Positions 18,747 through 29,589 of a stretch of 64,000 nt of DNA are shown piece by piece. The DNA comes from Sporisorium sorghi. Its lineage: Eukaryota > Basidiomycota > Ustilaginomycetes > Ustilaginales > Ustilaginaceae. The translations under genes were made by a program, and so were the position numbers. The notes beneath the pieces are model-generated. The model did no database searches. It saw nothing but the letters and a program-made list of their open reading frames with translations, and was not told the DNA's origin. The DNA lies in NCBI GenBank assembly GCA_023212695.1, contig JALCCG010000011.1, forward strand, positions 1 to 64,000, read 5' to 3'. Position 1 is the first letter of the stretch. Each line of letters starts with the position of its first letter.

Positions 18747-21537
18747 CAAGATCGCACCACCACAGCGACAAATGTCTCTACCCAATCCTGTAACACAGCA
18801 ACAGCGCAGGAGTCCTTCGCACACGCCTCCTCCCGATACCCGCGTGCTCGGTCCCACCTCGATCGCCTATCTCGTCCACTCGACCGCTTTCATCCCTGGA
18901 AGTGCCCTCGAAGCACACGACATCAAGCACAACCAGACCTTCGAAGTCGGTGCGAGCGGCGATGGCATCATCCGCTTCCACCGTGCCAAAGTCCACACTC
19001 GAAGCGGTTCCGACGCGGGCAAGGCGGCGTCGGCAGCGACAGCAGCTGGTTCCTCGACCGATGCTGAAGAAGAAGAGGTGACTCGTATACCCGAATCCAT
19101 CAAGGGCCGCCTCGCTGGCGATGTGGCCGAAAAGCTCGTCAACACCTACTTTGAAAAGATCGCCGTCATGTTCCCCGTCGTCACCAAGTCCGAGTTCCTC
19201 CATCTCTCTCCGACTCCGCCGCTGCTGCTCTATGCCATTTGTGGCGTTGCTTCGCTCAGTCGAGAGGTGCCCAAAGAGGTGCGTGGCGCCGTGAAGATGA
19301 CCATCAATGCGCTCTTCCGCGAAAACGATTTCTTGTCATCGTCCAACACGGTGACGGTGCGCGCGCTGCTCGTCATGTCGTTGCATGCCGACTTGCACGG
19401 TCCCGCAGCGTTGCAGAGCGGCACGCGCTGCTGGAACCGAACGGGCGCGGCCATCCGCATGGCGCAGGATCTGGGCCTGCACCGCGATGCCAGCGGCAAG
19501 GACGACTTTTCGCACGACGCCTTCTTCTTGGAGCAGAAGCGCAGGATTTGGGGCTGCTGCGTCACCGCCGATCGAATGCAAAGCATCTCGCTCGGCCACC
19601 CCATGATGATCGACCTCACCGACTGCGACGTGCGTCTGCCGTCGCCCTACGAGATTCTCAGATCATCCAGCGATCTACCCTCGGATCCCACCACCGACCG
19701 TCCTTTTGCCTACAATACGGAGCTGCTCAAGCTCGGCATCCTCTTTGGCCGCGTCATGAAGACCATCTACAGCCCCACCGGTCTCATGAACGCTACGGAC
19801 GAAGAGATCCTCAGCTTGCTTCGCGACATTGATGCGTGGAAAGCCGCTCTGCCCAGCGAGCTTGTGTTCCAGGGCGCCGACTCGAACGCACAAGCCGGCA
19901 TCTTGCATGTTGGCTTCGCATGCTTGATGATGCTCTTCTTCCGCGTGTTTATGCGCATCTCGTACATCTGCCCGACGCATCTCAAGTTCAGTCTGACCAT
20001 CGAGAGGATGAGCTCGCTCATCCAGTACTCGACCGAGGCCATCGCATTCGTCGACAAGAACGACTTCTACCTCGACACGTTGCAGATCGTCTCGTACTGT
20101 CTGGTCTCGTGCGCTACAGTCCAGTACCACGCCTTTGTGCGTCGTGGAGACCAGAATGCTCTGGCGCAGCTCCGAAAGGTCAACGACATCATGACTCGCT
20201 ATCGTCGAGAGAATCACGAGCCAGATGACATCGGCATGCGTGGCAAGGCGGCGAGCGTCATCTCGCTGCTGTGCGACAGTGCTGTTGGGGTGTACGAGAA
20301 CACTCCCTCGCTTGGAACGCTCAACCCGACCGCCGGTGTCACGAACCGCAAATCGCGCGAAAACGTGCGAGGCATCGTGTTCAAGCCCGACTCGTCGCGT
20401 CCCGGAGGCGGTGTCTACGTGGCAGCGGACCAGAGGCTGATGGCGCACGACTTGCCCAAGGGGACGGTCATTCTGCAAGAGACGCAGGACGGCAGCCGCA
20501 TTCCGGCCTTGGTCCGCACGGGCACCGAGCAGAACGGAGGCTGGCAGACGTACGAGCAGTATCGCGCAGCGTTGGGCCTGTCGACGAACAAGGACGGTCA
20601 GGACAACTTGGCGGCGGCGCTGGCCAACGGTGGATTTGCCATGCTCAACAGCGTCTCTGCGCCTGCGGTGGCGTCCAACCCGCCGCCCACGAGCGGTGCG
20701 GCTGAGCCCGGCCAGGTGTCGGGCTCGTCGGCGATCGCAAGCTCGATCCCGGCGTTCACGTCGTCGGCTCCCGCTACGGCTGGTGGTGCGCCTGGCGTGA
20801 GCAGCAGCAGCGACGGGTCGGATGTCTTGCTCAACCTCACGCATCTCGGAGGCGACGTGTACCAGGATGCTCAGGGCCAACCCGTGACGCGGTCCGGTAC
20901 GCGGTTGCTGACGATGGTTCCGATCGGACCGGACGGCGGGGGTGCGGACAATGCGTTCCTCGACTCGAACCTGTTCGCGAGCCTGATCGAGTCGGCGAAC
21001 AGCGATGGGAGCAATGCTTCGGGCGAAGCCAACGGCAGCGGCAGCGGATGTTTCAGCAACACGACCAACCTCGGCTTCAGTGGGACTGGCGGCAGCGGTG
21101 GAACGCATCTGTCGGTGGCCAGGAACGCCATCTCGCCCGCGAGTCCGAACTTCAACTTCAACCCGCACCTGAACAACGCGTACTGGGCGCCGGCCGAGTT
21201 TGTGTTTGATCAGTCGGGCGGTCTCGGCGGTGGTGCGGGGGGCGACGGTGGTGCTGCTTCGGGTGGAGGAGGTGGGAATGCGCCCGCAGCAAGCATGTTT
21301 GGGAGGCTCGACGCAAGTGTGCTCGACGGCATCCCCGGCGCACCGCTCGACTTTGCCAACTGGGACGCGTTCTTTAGTCGAATGCATCAAGCGGATGGCG
21401 GCTCGGCGGGGCAGCAGCGTGATCAGTCGGTCGACGAGCAGCAGCAGCAAGGTGGAAGCGGTGGAGGGGATGGGACAGGCTTTGCTCAGACGGCGTTCGG
21501 GATCGAAGCGCAGATGATGGACGCCGGTCGGTTCTGA
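17959..21537 (+). CDS. Zn(II)2Cys6 transcription factor with fungal-specific TF domain
   Basis: Single exon, 1192 residues. The binuclear zinc cluster uses C99, C102, C109, C131, C134 and C141 (ARACDSCRRKKIRCD...CAHCRQYGFEC). The loop between the third and fourth Cys is 21 residues, longer than the usual 5-12. A basic region follows (ETRFKKKYQREAEE), then an Ala-rich helix and a poly-Gln tract of about 14 residues near 249-262. The fungal-specific TF domain spans about 390-690 (LVNTYFEKIAVMFPVV, GAAIRMAQDLGLHRD, EQKRRIWGCCVTADRMQSI). The C-terminal third is Gly/Ser/Asn-rich and disordered, as in activation domains. It should act in the nucleus as a sequence-specific regulator. Its general layout recalls xylanolytic-type regulators, but I do not assign a target pathway. 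Confidence 0.92.
18703..18744 (+). repeat. in-frame CAG tract encoding poly-Gln
   Basis: Thirteen CAG plus a CAA codon in the Zn2Cys6 factor gene, between the DNA-binding domain and the fungal TF domain. A length-variable site is likely. Confidence 0.85.
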
Positions 21538-21672
21538 AGATGGAGATGGAGAGGGCGCCTCGCTCGATGTGCTGGGCCCTCTGTTCGGTTTTCTATAGGT
21601 ATCATTGAATTAATGTGGATCATCTACGTTGTGAACAGGGGTTTGTGTATGAACTGCTGGTTTCTGAAGAAG

Positions 21673-22735
21673 TCAGAGGACATTCTTGATATCCCGTACG
21701 ACCCTCTTCGTGCCCTTGACGAGCTGCTCCACGCGGTGAAAGTGGCCGGACTGACCCTTGATGTAAGTCGTCTTGGCATGGCACACACATTCGCACTGCG
21801 CCTTTCCCTCCTTTGCCTCCGCCTCCTCCTCGACAACGGCGAAGCACTTACACGTGCACTCTTCCACAGCGGAGACAAGCACGTCAGGGGCGGAGCAGCA
21901 GTGCGTCAAGGCATGGCACGCCGGACGGTCCGGGATGCGCTGCATGGCCGAGATGCTCGGGTCGGCCGAGAAGGGTTCGCCGGTTGCGGTGTACTGCACG
22001 ATAGGGAGTGTGGATGCGCGGCGTGGTGCGGCGGCGGGATGGTCCGGTGGAGTCGGTTCGTGCGGGGTGGGTTTGCCTGTAGCGTAGTCGAGGGTAGACG
22101 TGGCGGCGCCCGTGATGGCGTGTGCGGCGGAGGAAGCGAGGGACGCGGCCGAGCTAGTCACCGAGTCGAGGGCGGCATCGCGCACCGAAGCTGCACGGGT
22201 CAGGAGCGCGCTCGACAGGCTGCCCAGCATCGCCGTCTCGGAATGTTCCGCCTTCGCATCTTCCGGTTTTGCTTTGCCATCCGCTTGGTCAGGTGCGGCG
22301 CTGAGCACAGACACAGCGGCAGAACCGAGCCCCACCACGGCGCTCCCGAGCAGGCTGATTGCAGATGCTCCGGTGCTGAGCAAGATCGACGAGGCTGTCG
22401 TGCCGCTGCATTCTTGCTCTTGCGGAGGAGGCGGGGGCAGCGGCAGCGGCAGCTCATCGCCCTTCGTTGATTTGCCAGACATCTTAGGATCGCCAAGTCC
22501 GAGATTGGGCCGCAGCAGCACAGCTTTGATCGACGCGGGCGAAGTAGACTCAGAAGCAGTCACAGCAATCACCGGCGGCGGAGGCGGATCCTTCGCAACA
22601 GGTGCTGCAACGTCGTTGAAGTCAAGAAGCTTCAGCCCATCTACTTCTTATAACTTTGGCCAAGACGCGGTACTTACCAGGCGGACCAAACAGCAGCACC
22701 GACGTGCTACTCGCCAAGTCCGTGAGCAGGCTCAT
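21673..22735 (-). CDS. unknown protein with C-terminal Cys/His cluster
   Basis: Two exons: 22678-22735 (ATG, 58 nt) and 21673-22604, joined over a 73-nt intron with donor GTAAGT and acceptor TTGCAG. The product has 329 residues starting MSLLTDLASSTSVLLFGPPA. It has a Pro-rich segment (near 20-70), a long Ala/Ser/Leu-rich region (about 75-190) that could form amphipathic or membrane-associated helices, and a C-terminal module dense in Cys: HCCSAP, then ECTCKCF, then QCECVCHAKTTYIKG, about 60 residues in all. The clustered CxC/CC pattern suggests metal binding, but I recognise no family. It diverges from the DUF300 gene. Confidence 0.72.
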
Positions 22736-23406
22736 GATGAAGCAAGCCCCTCTGTTGTTGACCAGCCAGCCAGGCAGTTATCGTTTCACTTCATAAGTCC
22801 ATGATCCAGCGAAGAGCTTGTGTGCGAGAGCTGCTCCTGGATGATCGATGGATGTGTGTGGGTTGGAGGATGGCAAGATGGTGGGGCGAGTCGAGCAAAA
22901 AAGAGTGTTGTTGTGTTGGTCTTTTTGGTGGCCGGATTTATTGAACCCCTATTTTGTGGCAAAGCCGCTCGGATGGGCTTTCTGCCTGTCAGCTGCATCG
23001 TGACGTAAAGTTGCCTTTCTTTGGAAAAGAGTGTGGAGAGGTGGAATCAAGAACCTAACAAATCGCAAAATTCGCCGGTTTGGGCTCCGAGCGTGTGGAG
23101 GCAAAAATGCAACGCAGCGCATCAGCAGAAGAAGAGCGTTGTGACGACTTCGCCTTGTGACTGAGCCTGAGCCTGAGGATGCCAAAGGCTGAGCACGAGC
23201 CAAATCCGACCTTCTCCTTCTCACAACCATCAACCAGAGCGGCCATCATCCCCGCCAAGACGCACAAGCCCGCCATGATGATGACGACGACGACGATGAC
23301 AGTCGCCAGCTGATTGCAGCTCGAGTCTCTCGCTCTCTCTGGATACACCTCGTCGTTCTTCCCGCTGCTTGGCGCAACCCCAACGACTGCCGACCGAGAT
23401 TTCACC
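22736..23406. other. divergent promoter region
   Basis: 671 bp shared upstream region of the Cys-cluster gene (minus) and the DUF300 gene (plus). No gene. Contains a run of GAC/GAT triplets (23275-23302) just upstream of the DUF300 start region. Confidence 0.45.
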
Positions 23407-25965
23407 ATGCCTCTCCTTCGCGCTGCTGCTGCTGATGCAGGCCTGCCACGCCGTCTGGCATCGGCGTTGCTGCTTGCGAATCCACCGCAGCGCGATGCTC
23501 CCGAAGGCAGCGGCTCGGGTCGATCGCTGCCCCTTCCATTGCTGATCGTATCGACGCTTTCGGCCATCTTCGCATCGTGCTTCTCCGTCTACCTCATCTG
23601 GAAACAGCTCAAGAACTACCGCAAACCAACCCTACAGCGCTACGTCGTGCGTCTTCTGCTCATGGTCCCCATCTACTCGATCGCCTCGGTCATCTCGCTC
23701 TACTCGCTTCAGCTCGCCGATATCATCGACCTCATCCGCGATCTGTACGAGGCTTTTGTCATCTACTGCTTCTTCAACCTGCTCATCGAGTACCTCGGCG
23801 GAGAGCGCAGCTTGATTGTGCTGCTCCACGGAAGGAGACCTCAGGAACATCTCTTCCCCGCCAACCTCTTCCTGCACGGCATGGACGCTTCCGACCCTTA
23901 CACGTTTCTCGCGCTCAAGAGGGGAGTGCTGCAGTACGTACAAGTCAAGCCGGTGCTCGCCGTAGCCACGGTTCTCCTCAAAGCAGCCGGTAAATACGAA
24001 GAGGGCAAGATCTCGCCCACCAACGGCTACACCTGGGTCTCGTTCACCTACAACGTCTCGGTCTTCCTCTCGCTCTACTGCCTCGGCATGTTCTGGAAGT
24101 GTCTCAACGACGATCTCAAGCCCTTCCGCGTCACCTCCAAGTTCCTCTGCATCAAGGGCATCATCTTTTTCTCCTTCTGGCAAGGTCTCGGTATTTCGAT
24201 TCTCGTCGCTGCCGGCATCATCAAGAAAGTCGGCCCCGTTTACGATCCCGAATACATCTCGATGGCCATTCAGGATTTCATGATCTGCCTCGAGATGCCC
24301 ATCTTTGCTCTTGGTCACGCCTGGGCCTTTTCGCACACCGACTACATCGATCCCTTCGCCCACTACGCCGCTCGCTTGCCCGTCTACTATGCGCTGCGCG
24401 ACTGCATCGGCATGTACGATGTCTTTTCCGACAGTCTTACGACGGTCCGTGGCACGGGCTACGTCTATCAGACGTTCGAGCCCAGCGAAGGCGTCATTCA
24501 TCAGCCGCTGGCTCGCGAGCGTAGATCCAAGGCTGGCTTGCGCTACACCCAGGGTGGTAAGGCGAAGTACTGGCTTCCACAGAGGGGGACCGGCGACATT
24601 CGCGACGCCAACAGAGGCGCGCGACACCAGGGACCACTCAAGAAGTTGAGGCGCTACATCAATGACAAGCGCATGCAGCTCGAGGGTCATGCTCCTCTTA
24701 CGGCTGAGGAGGCCGGCGAAATTATACATGAAGATCCGGCCATGGCCGAGGGAGAGGGCAGTTCGGAGCGAAGTCCCCTCCTCCGCCATCCCAAGGACGC
24801 CGCTCGCAGTGCTGTGCGGCATGCAGGCGAGGGGTTGGATTTCTTCGCCGAGAGGCAGCTCGATTCAGACGAGGAGGCGGAGGATCTGCGCTTCGACGAC
24901 CCAGATGAGGAGGAGGAGGATGCATACCAAAAATCCCGCACGCTTCACTTTGGCGACTATGCCTATCCTAACATCGACATCAATCGCGAAGAGGCGAGGA
25001 ATACGAGGTGGCAGCAGGACGACGAGATTGTGCATCGAAGGCGACGCAAGGGAACGATTTCGAAGAAGGATCCATCGGATGATGCCAAGCACAAGCAGCA
25101 GCGTCGTGGAGAGGAAGCGTCTGGTAGCAGTGCAAAGCAAGCGCAGTCGAACGGCGATGTCCAAAGTGCGGGCAAAGGCAAGGCTAAGAACAACGCCGAG
25201 GGTAAGGACGGCAAAAAACCGCAGGAGCCGAACAAGGATGGCAGCAGCAAGCCGAACGCTCAAGCAGACGCTGTTCAGCAACGCAAGTCCAAGTCTCCGT
25301 GGCTCGCATGGGATCGAGAGGCTGACAGTTCCGCCAGAGCTACCCAAAGCAAGCCCAAGTCCGACGGTGCTCAGCCTAACCAAGAAACAGCAGGGCCGCC
25401 CGAAAGCTCCCAAGCCAACACCAAGCCGGACGCAGACGACAAATCAAAAGACTCAGACCCGTACGGCGCCGTCGACCTCGTAATCGAAGACTACAAAGCC
25501 GAAGAGCGCGAGCGCCTCCTCGAACGCCGACGTGGCGACCCCGCACTGCGTGCAGGCAAAGGCACACGCATCTTTCGCAAGCAGTACACGCCCACTGCGT
25601 CCGGCTCCTCCACCCCCACCACCGAGCACAAGAAGCCCTCTCCACACCATGTGATCGAACGCGACGGCTCGCCGTCGACGCCGCTCAACCCGCCTGCGTC
25701 CACGGCTGCCGCTGTCACTGTGCAAGCCGCACCCAACGGCGGGACGGACGGAAGCGGCAGTGGGGAGGGCAAGAAGGTGCAAGTGCAGCTGGAGGATGCC
25801 ACTGCTCATGCTGACGTGGGCAACACGGGCGATAGCCAGGGCAACGTGCTGGTGAGCAGGCAGATCGACGTCCAGGAGAACGAGGCGTTTCTCAAGGGCA
25901 GAGTGCTCTCGCCTGAACCGCACCAGAAAGTGGACGAGGACGATGGAAGCAATCCCTGGGCGTGA
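23407..25965 (+). CDS. DUF300/TMEM184-family membrane protein
   Basis: Single exon, 852 residues. I use the ATG at 23407 (TTCACCATGC); the in-frame codon at 23314 is TTG. Seven or so membrane segments fall in the first ~350 residues, starting at about 41-65 (LLIVSTLSAIFASCFSVYLI). They contain the family hallmarks KNYRKPTLQRYVVRLLLMVP, YEAFVIYCFFNLLIEYLGGE and PTNGYTWVSFTYNVSVFLSL. The family (DUF300: TMEM184, plant LAZ1, Ost-alpha) sits in plasma or vacuolar/endosomal membranes, with reported links to solute export and vacuole integrity. The remaining ~420 residues are a charged, disordered cytosolic tail (EERERLLERRRGD, multiple KxKSK blocks). The tail is longer than in many relatives. Confidence 0.9.
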   Translation: MPLLRAAAADAGLPRRLASALLLANPPQRDAPEGSGSGRSLPLPLLIVSTLSAIFASCFSVYLIWKQLKNYRKPTLQRYVVRLLLMVPIYSIASVISLYSLQLADIIDLIRDLYEAFVIYCFFNLLIEYLGGERSLIVLLHGRRPQEHLFPANLFLHGMDASDPYTFLALKRGVLQYVQVKPVLAVATVLLKAAGKYEEGKISPTNGYTWVSFTYNVSVFLSLYCLGMFWKCLNDDLKPFRVTSKFLCIKGIIFFSFWQGLGISILVAAGIIKKVGPVYDPEYISMAIQDFMICLEMPIFALGHAWAFSHTDYIDPFAHYAARLPVYYALRDCIGMYDVFSDSLTTVRGTGYVYQTFEPSEGVIHQPLARERRSKAGLRYTQGGKAKYWLPQRGTGDIRDANRGARHQGPLKKLRRYINDKRMQLEGHAPLTAEEAGEIIHEDPAMAEGEGSSERSPLLRHPKDAARSAVRHAGEGLDFFAERQLDSDEEAEDLRFDDPDEEEEDAYQKSRTLHFGDYAYPNIDINREEARNTRWQQDDEIVHRRRRKGTISKKDPSDDAKHKQQRRGEEASGSSAKQAQSNGDVQSAGKGKAKNNAEGKDGKKPQEPNKDGSSKPNAQADAVQQRKSKSPWLAWDREADSSARATQSKPKSDGAQPNQETAGPPESSQANTKPDADDKSKDSDPYGAVDLVIEDYKAEERERLLERRRGDPALRAGKGTRIFRKQYTPTASGSSTPTTEHKKPSPHHVIERDGSPSTPLNPPASTAAAVTVQAAPNGGTDGSGSGEGKKVQVQLEDATAHADVGNTGDSQGNVLVSRQIDVQENEAFLKGRVLSPEPHQKVDEDDGSNPWA

Positions 25966-26407
25966 AGCTGGTGCTGAGTTGGGAATGTCAAGACATCGGT
26001 CGTGCTTTTTGAGACAAAGCGGGTGTGGTGTGAGCAAAGCTTCTCTTTCTTGGTAGCAAGTGAGAGACAGGGTGTGTGTGTGATGTGTATGGTACAGCGA
26101 GTTGGGGTTGTGCGGCATGTGGGATGGAGATGATCGAGCATGCGAGACGGGATGGTTGTGGACTTTGAAGCGGAGTGCTTTCTCTCGTGGTTGGTTGAGA
26201 AAGCTGTGAGTCGACGGTGTGTGGTGGATGCTGTAGGTGTCAAGCGTATCAAAAGCGACACGCGAGGCATTTCGTCAATAGCTGAGTCCGTCAGGTGTAC
26301 CGTCAAATGCCGAGCAAGCCTACCGAGCCAGAACGACTCGACAGACCCCTGCATCTCCCACACCCACGTTTCCATGCCGCCATCCTGAGAACCTATCCAA
26401 ATCCCTC
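25966..26407. other. convergent intergenic region
   Basis: 442 bp between the 3' ends of the DUF300 gene and eIF1A. No gene; contains a GTGTGTGTG patch near 26072-26085. Confidence 0.5.
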
Positions 26408-26943
26408 TTACAGATCATCCAGGTCATCATCGTCGTCGCTCTCCTCATCCTCATCGTCGCTGCCCTCCTGGAACTCGATCTCGCCGCCCTCCTCTTCGCC
26501 AAACGTATCCGTCTCGTTGATCTTGGCGCTCTCAGGCAGCTCTCCTTGCTGCTTCAACGCGCGCGCTTCATCCGCGTTGTACTTTTGGATGACATCCGCT
26601 TTGCCGTCCTGGAAGTCGCGGAGGGAGATGAGGATGATGTCGCCCTGGTTGATCCAGACTTTCTTGCGCAGTTTGCCGCGGATGTGCGCAAGGCGTTTTT
26701 CGCCGTCAAAGCATTGGGCTTCCAGCCGGCCGTTGCCGAGCATCTTCAGCACTTGGGCATACTCTGCCAAAACCCCCAGAACAGAACAAGGAAAAGTCAG
26801 CAAGAGGTGATACTGGAAGAGAAAGAGAGGGTGAAGCGAAACTTACCTTGTCCCTCGTCCTTGAGCACGAGCTCGCGCTTGTCGCCCACGTCGTTCTTGC
26901 CACGACGTCGGTTCTTGCCGCCCTTGCCCTTGTTCTTCGGCAT
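26408..26943 (-). CDS. TIF11: translation initiation factor eIF1A
   Basis: Two exons: 26847-26943 (ATG, 97 nt) and 26408-26763, with an 83-nt intron (donor GTAAGT, acceptor GGCAG). The product has 150 residues, about the family size. Exon 1 gives [18 protein letters not shown], the basic N-terminal tail. The splice makes [20 protein letters not shown], the highly conserved start of the OB fold, which continues with [20 protein letters not shown]. The C-terminal tail is acidic ([16 protein letters not shown] end). eIF1A binds the A site of the 40S subunit, promotes scanning and start-codon selection, and works with eIF1, eIF2 and eIF5B. A 54-nt T run lies 240 bp upstream of the start. Confidence 0.96.
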
Positions 26944-27180
26944 CGTTGCTGTAATGAGCTCTGTAAGGATGTAGATGTGTTCGAAATCCGAAACGACGGA
27001 TGAATGGTGGAGAGTGTCCAAGAGAAGCCGCAAGCGCAACTCGAGATTCACGCAGAGAGAAGTTGCGGCTGCCAAAGTGCAGAGAGAGTGCAATTTTTGT
27101 ATTCGAAAATGCGTCGATTCAGAGAGAGAGAGAGAGAGAGAGGATACAAAGGGAATGTGCGTGTCATTTGGGGGTTGAGA

Positions 27181-27238
<58 letters not shown>

Positions 27239-27977
27239 CTTGTGCAGGAGAAGAGAGTGAAGAGAGAAAACTGAGCTTCAAACAAGACACCGACGCGACG
27301 CAACGGCAGAACTGAGCTTTCTTCGAGGCGAAAAGAGCGTCAAGCTGAGCAGCAGAGTCACAGAGAGCGATGGCCACACGACCTGTAGAAAGCTCGACTG
27401 AGCCATGCTTGCTTTTGTTCATGCTTCCGATCTGTCTTAGCGACCACGGCACAGCTTTCTCTCGCTCAACTGTCGATTGCCTCTGCTGTATGGCCATCTG
27501 ATGGTCGCAGAGAAGCAACAAGAAGCAAAGACTGCGGCTGTCCAGCAGATTATTTTTTTTCGACGCCAAAATTGTTAAATCCAGCATATTGCAGTGAGAA
27601 GATTTGGACCCAAATTCAAGAGAAACGCCCTCTGACGTGTGTGTGTGTGTGTGTGATGAAGCTGTGTCGAAGCCTTGCAGAAACGGTGCAGCTGGCGAGA
27701 CACACATGGAACAGCACAGGCCAGCCAAGTTCCGCATGCCACGCAACAGCACTTTTTCCATCTTTCCTCTTTGTCGTCAACACCATCTCATCATCTCCCA
27801 TTGCCTCTCATCATTGCCTTCCGACATACACACGACGCACGAAAGAAGCTTGCATCGAGACACTGCATCGACACTCCCGTCTACCAAGTCCGGCACAACG
27901 ATCGAATAGCGCTTACTGGGAATCAACTCGACCTGCGTGATCGTCATTACTCTCGAACCTACTCTCGTCGGCACAAC
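26944..27977. other. 1-kb divergent intergenic region with a 54-nt poly-T
   Basis: Upstream region shared by eIF1A (minus) and YIF1 (plus). No gene supported. Features are a GA dinucleotide run (27121-27142), the T homopolymer (27183-27236) and a GT run (27638-27654). Confidence 0.5.
27183..27236. repeat. poly(dA:dT) tract, 54 nt
   Basis: Uninterrupted T on the plus strand, between the divergent eIF1A and YIF1 genes. Poly(dA:dT) tracts commonly exclude nucleosomes in fungal promoters; the stated length may be affected by assembly. Confidence 0.85.
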
Positions 27978-29201
27978 ATGTACCAACCACAGGGCGACTA
28001 CCCATCACGGTCGCCGCCTCCGCTGCAGCATCCCATTCCGACGCACCCGCCATTCAAAGTGCCCGATCCGCCGATCTCGCCCAACCCGGTGCCGTCGCAA
28101 GCCTCGGTGACCGATCCGCACGTCTCGACCGCCAACCGGCGCGGGGGGCCTGCTGCCAACCTCCAAGCGGCATCGGGGGGCGGGTACCAGCGCTTCGCGT
28201 CGCCGCCGATCCAGTCGCCGCCCTCTCAAGCCCCGTACGGTAGTGCATCAGGATCGTACGCGCCGCCGGGGCCGGGCTATTTCTCCGGCAGCGGGCAGCA
28301 GCAAGGATGGGGCGGCTTGGCCGGCTTCGGCGCTTCTCCCGGTGGACCGCAGATCATGAACGACGCAACGGCGCAAATGGGCGTACAGCTTGGCCAACAC
28401 ATGGCTGCGGTCGGTGGAGAGTACGTGCAGAAGAACTTCAACGCCATCCTGCCCATGCCTGTGCTGAAACACTACTTCAACGTGAGCAACTCGTACGTGC
28501 TGCACAAGCTGCGCATCGTCCTGTTTCCGTGGAGGCACAAGCCGTGGTCGCGCGCGCACCGGCACTCGGCCGCCGTCGGCACAGGCGTCAGCTCCGCCTA
28601 CGCCGAACACCCGCCCAGCGCGGTCAAGACAGCATCATCGGGGAGTAGCGACGGCTACCTGCCCCCGCGCGACGACGTCAACTCCCCAGACCTCTACATC
28701 CCCACCATGGCATTTGTGACCTACATCATTGTGACGTCGGTCATCCTCGGGCTCGAGTCGCGCTTCCACCCCGAAGTGCTCGGCTTGCGCGCCTCCCGCG
28801 CTCTTGCGATCATCGTCGTCGAGCTCGCGGCGATCAAGCTCGGCACATACCTGCTCAACATCCAGGGCGACCATACGATGATGGACCTGCTGGCGTACTC
28901 TGGGTACAAGTTCGTCGGTACGCTGATCACGCTGCTGGTGGGGCTGTTGAAGGTGAGAGGGCTGGTGTACTGGAGCGTGTTCCTGTACTGCTTTGCCGCG
29001 AACGCGTTTTTCCTGTTGAGGAGTTTGAGGTACGTGGTGCTGCCCGATCCGAGCTCGCCGAGCAGCCAGACGATCACGCATGCGCAGAGGTCGAGGAGGA
29101 TCCAGTTTTTGTTCTGCATTGCGGTGGTGCAGATCGTTTTTGGGTGGGCGTTGATCATTGGCATCTTCAAGGATGCGCCCGCGGCCAAGAAGGTTGTTTA
29201 G
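27978..29201 (+). CDS. YIF1: Yif1 family protein (ER-Golgi vesicle transport)
   Basis: Single exon, 407 residues from the ATG at 27978. The upstream in-frame extension is low-complexity and untypical, so it is excluded. Residues 1-125 are Pro/Gly/Ser-rich cytosolic sequence. The Yif1 domain begins about 130 (MNDATAQMGVQLGQHMA) and contains YVQKNFNAILPMPVLKHYFN and YVLHKLRIVLFPWRHKPWSR, both family hallmarks. About five membrane segments follow from residue ~243 (MAFVTYIIVTSVILGLESRF onward) to near the C terminus. Yif1 forms a complex with Yip1 that binds Ypt1/Rab GTPases and is needed for COPII vesicle fusion and Golgi traffic. The yeast protein has 314 residues; the excess is in the disordered N terminus. 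Confidence 0.93.
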   Translation: MYQPQGDYPSRSPPPLQHPIPTHPPFKVPDPPISPNPVPSQASVTDPHVSTANRRGGPAANLQAASGGGYQRFASPPIQSPPSQAPYGSASGSYAPPGPGYFSGSGQQQGWGGLAGFGASPGGPQIMNDATAQMGVQLGQHMAAVGGEYVQKNFNAILPMPVLKHYFNVSNSYVLHKLRIVLFPWRHKPWSRAHRHSAAVGTGVSSAYAEHPPSAVKTASSGSSDGYLPPRDDVNSPDLYIPTMAFVTYIIVTSVILGLESRFHPEVLGLRASRALAIIVVELAAIKLGTYLLNIQGDHTMMDLLAYSGYKFVGTLITLLVGLLKVRGLVYWSVFLYCFAANAFFLLRSLRYVVLPDPSSPSSQTITHAQRSRRIQFLFCIAVVQIVFGWALIIGIFKDAPAAKKVV

Positions 29202-29589
29202 TCGGCTGGAGGATGTTTTGGTCGCTGTCGAACAAGGTGTAATGCAAAAGCATAGCAGCTGATGATAGTTGTGTGGCCGGTGTGCGAGAGTGTCGTCGGC
29301 TCCTCTGAGCGGCTGAAGATGAGAAGGACAAGTGACGATGCTTGCCGTGCTGCGGAGACACAAGGCGACAGAGCCTCCTTCGCCGGCAGAAAGCTCAACG
29401 ATCTCACACGCATAAAGATCGATCCTCTCCCACTTCACAACTCAACGTCGTGACTAACACTACGACGTTGACATCACAGCAAGCTCGAATCACACACTCA
29501 CTTCCTCGAATGGCTGTGTAAAGAGAGAGATTACGATCACATTTCTGAGCTTTAGAACGTGCAACATTCAAGAAGGCGAAATGCCACAT
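29202..29589. other. convergent intergenic region
   Basis: 388 bp between the 3' ends of YIF1 and QCR7; no gene or repeat of note. Confidence 0.5.

Noticed and set aside
19675..21450. 591-codon minus-strand frame
   Set aside because: Antisense to the first Zn2Cys6 factor C-terminal half; Arg-rich shadow without motifs.
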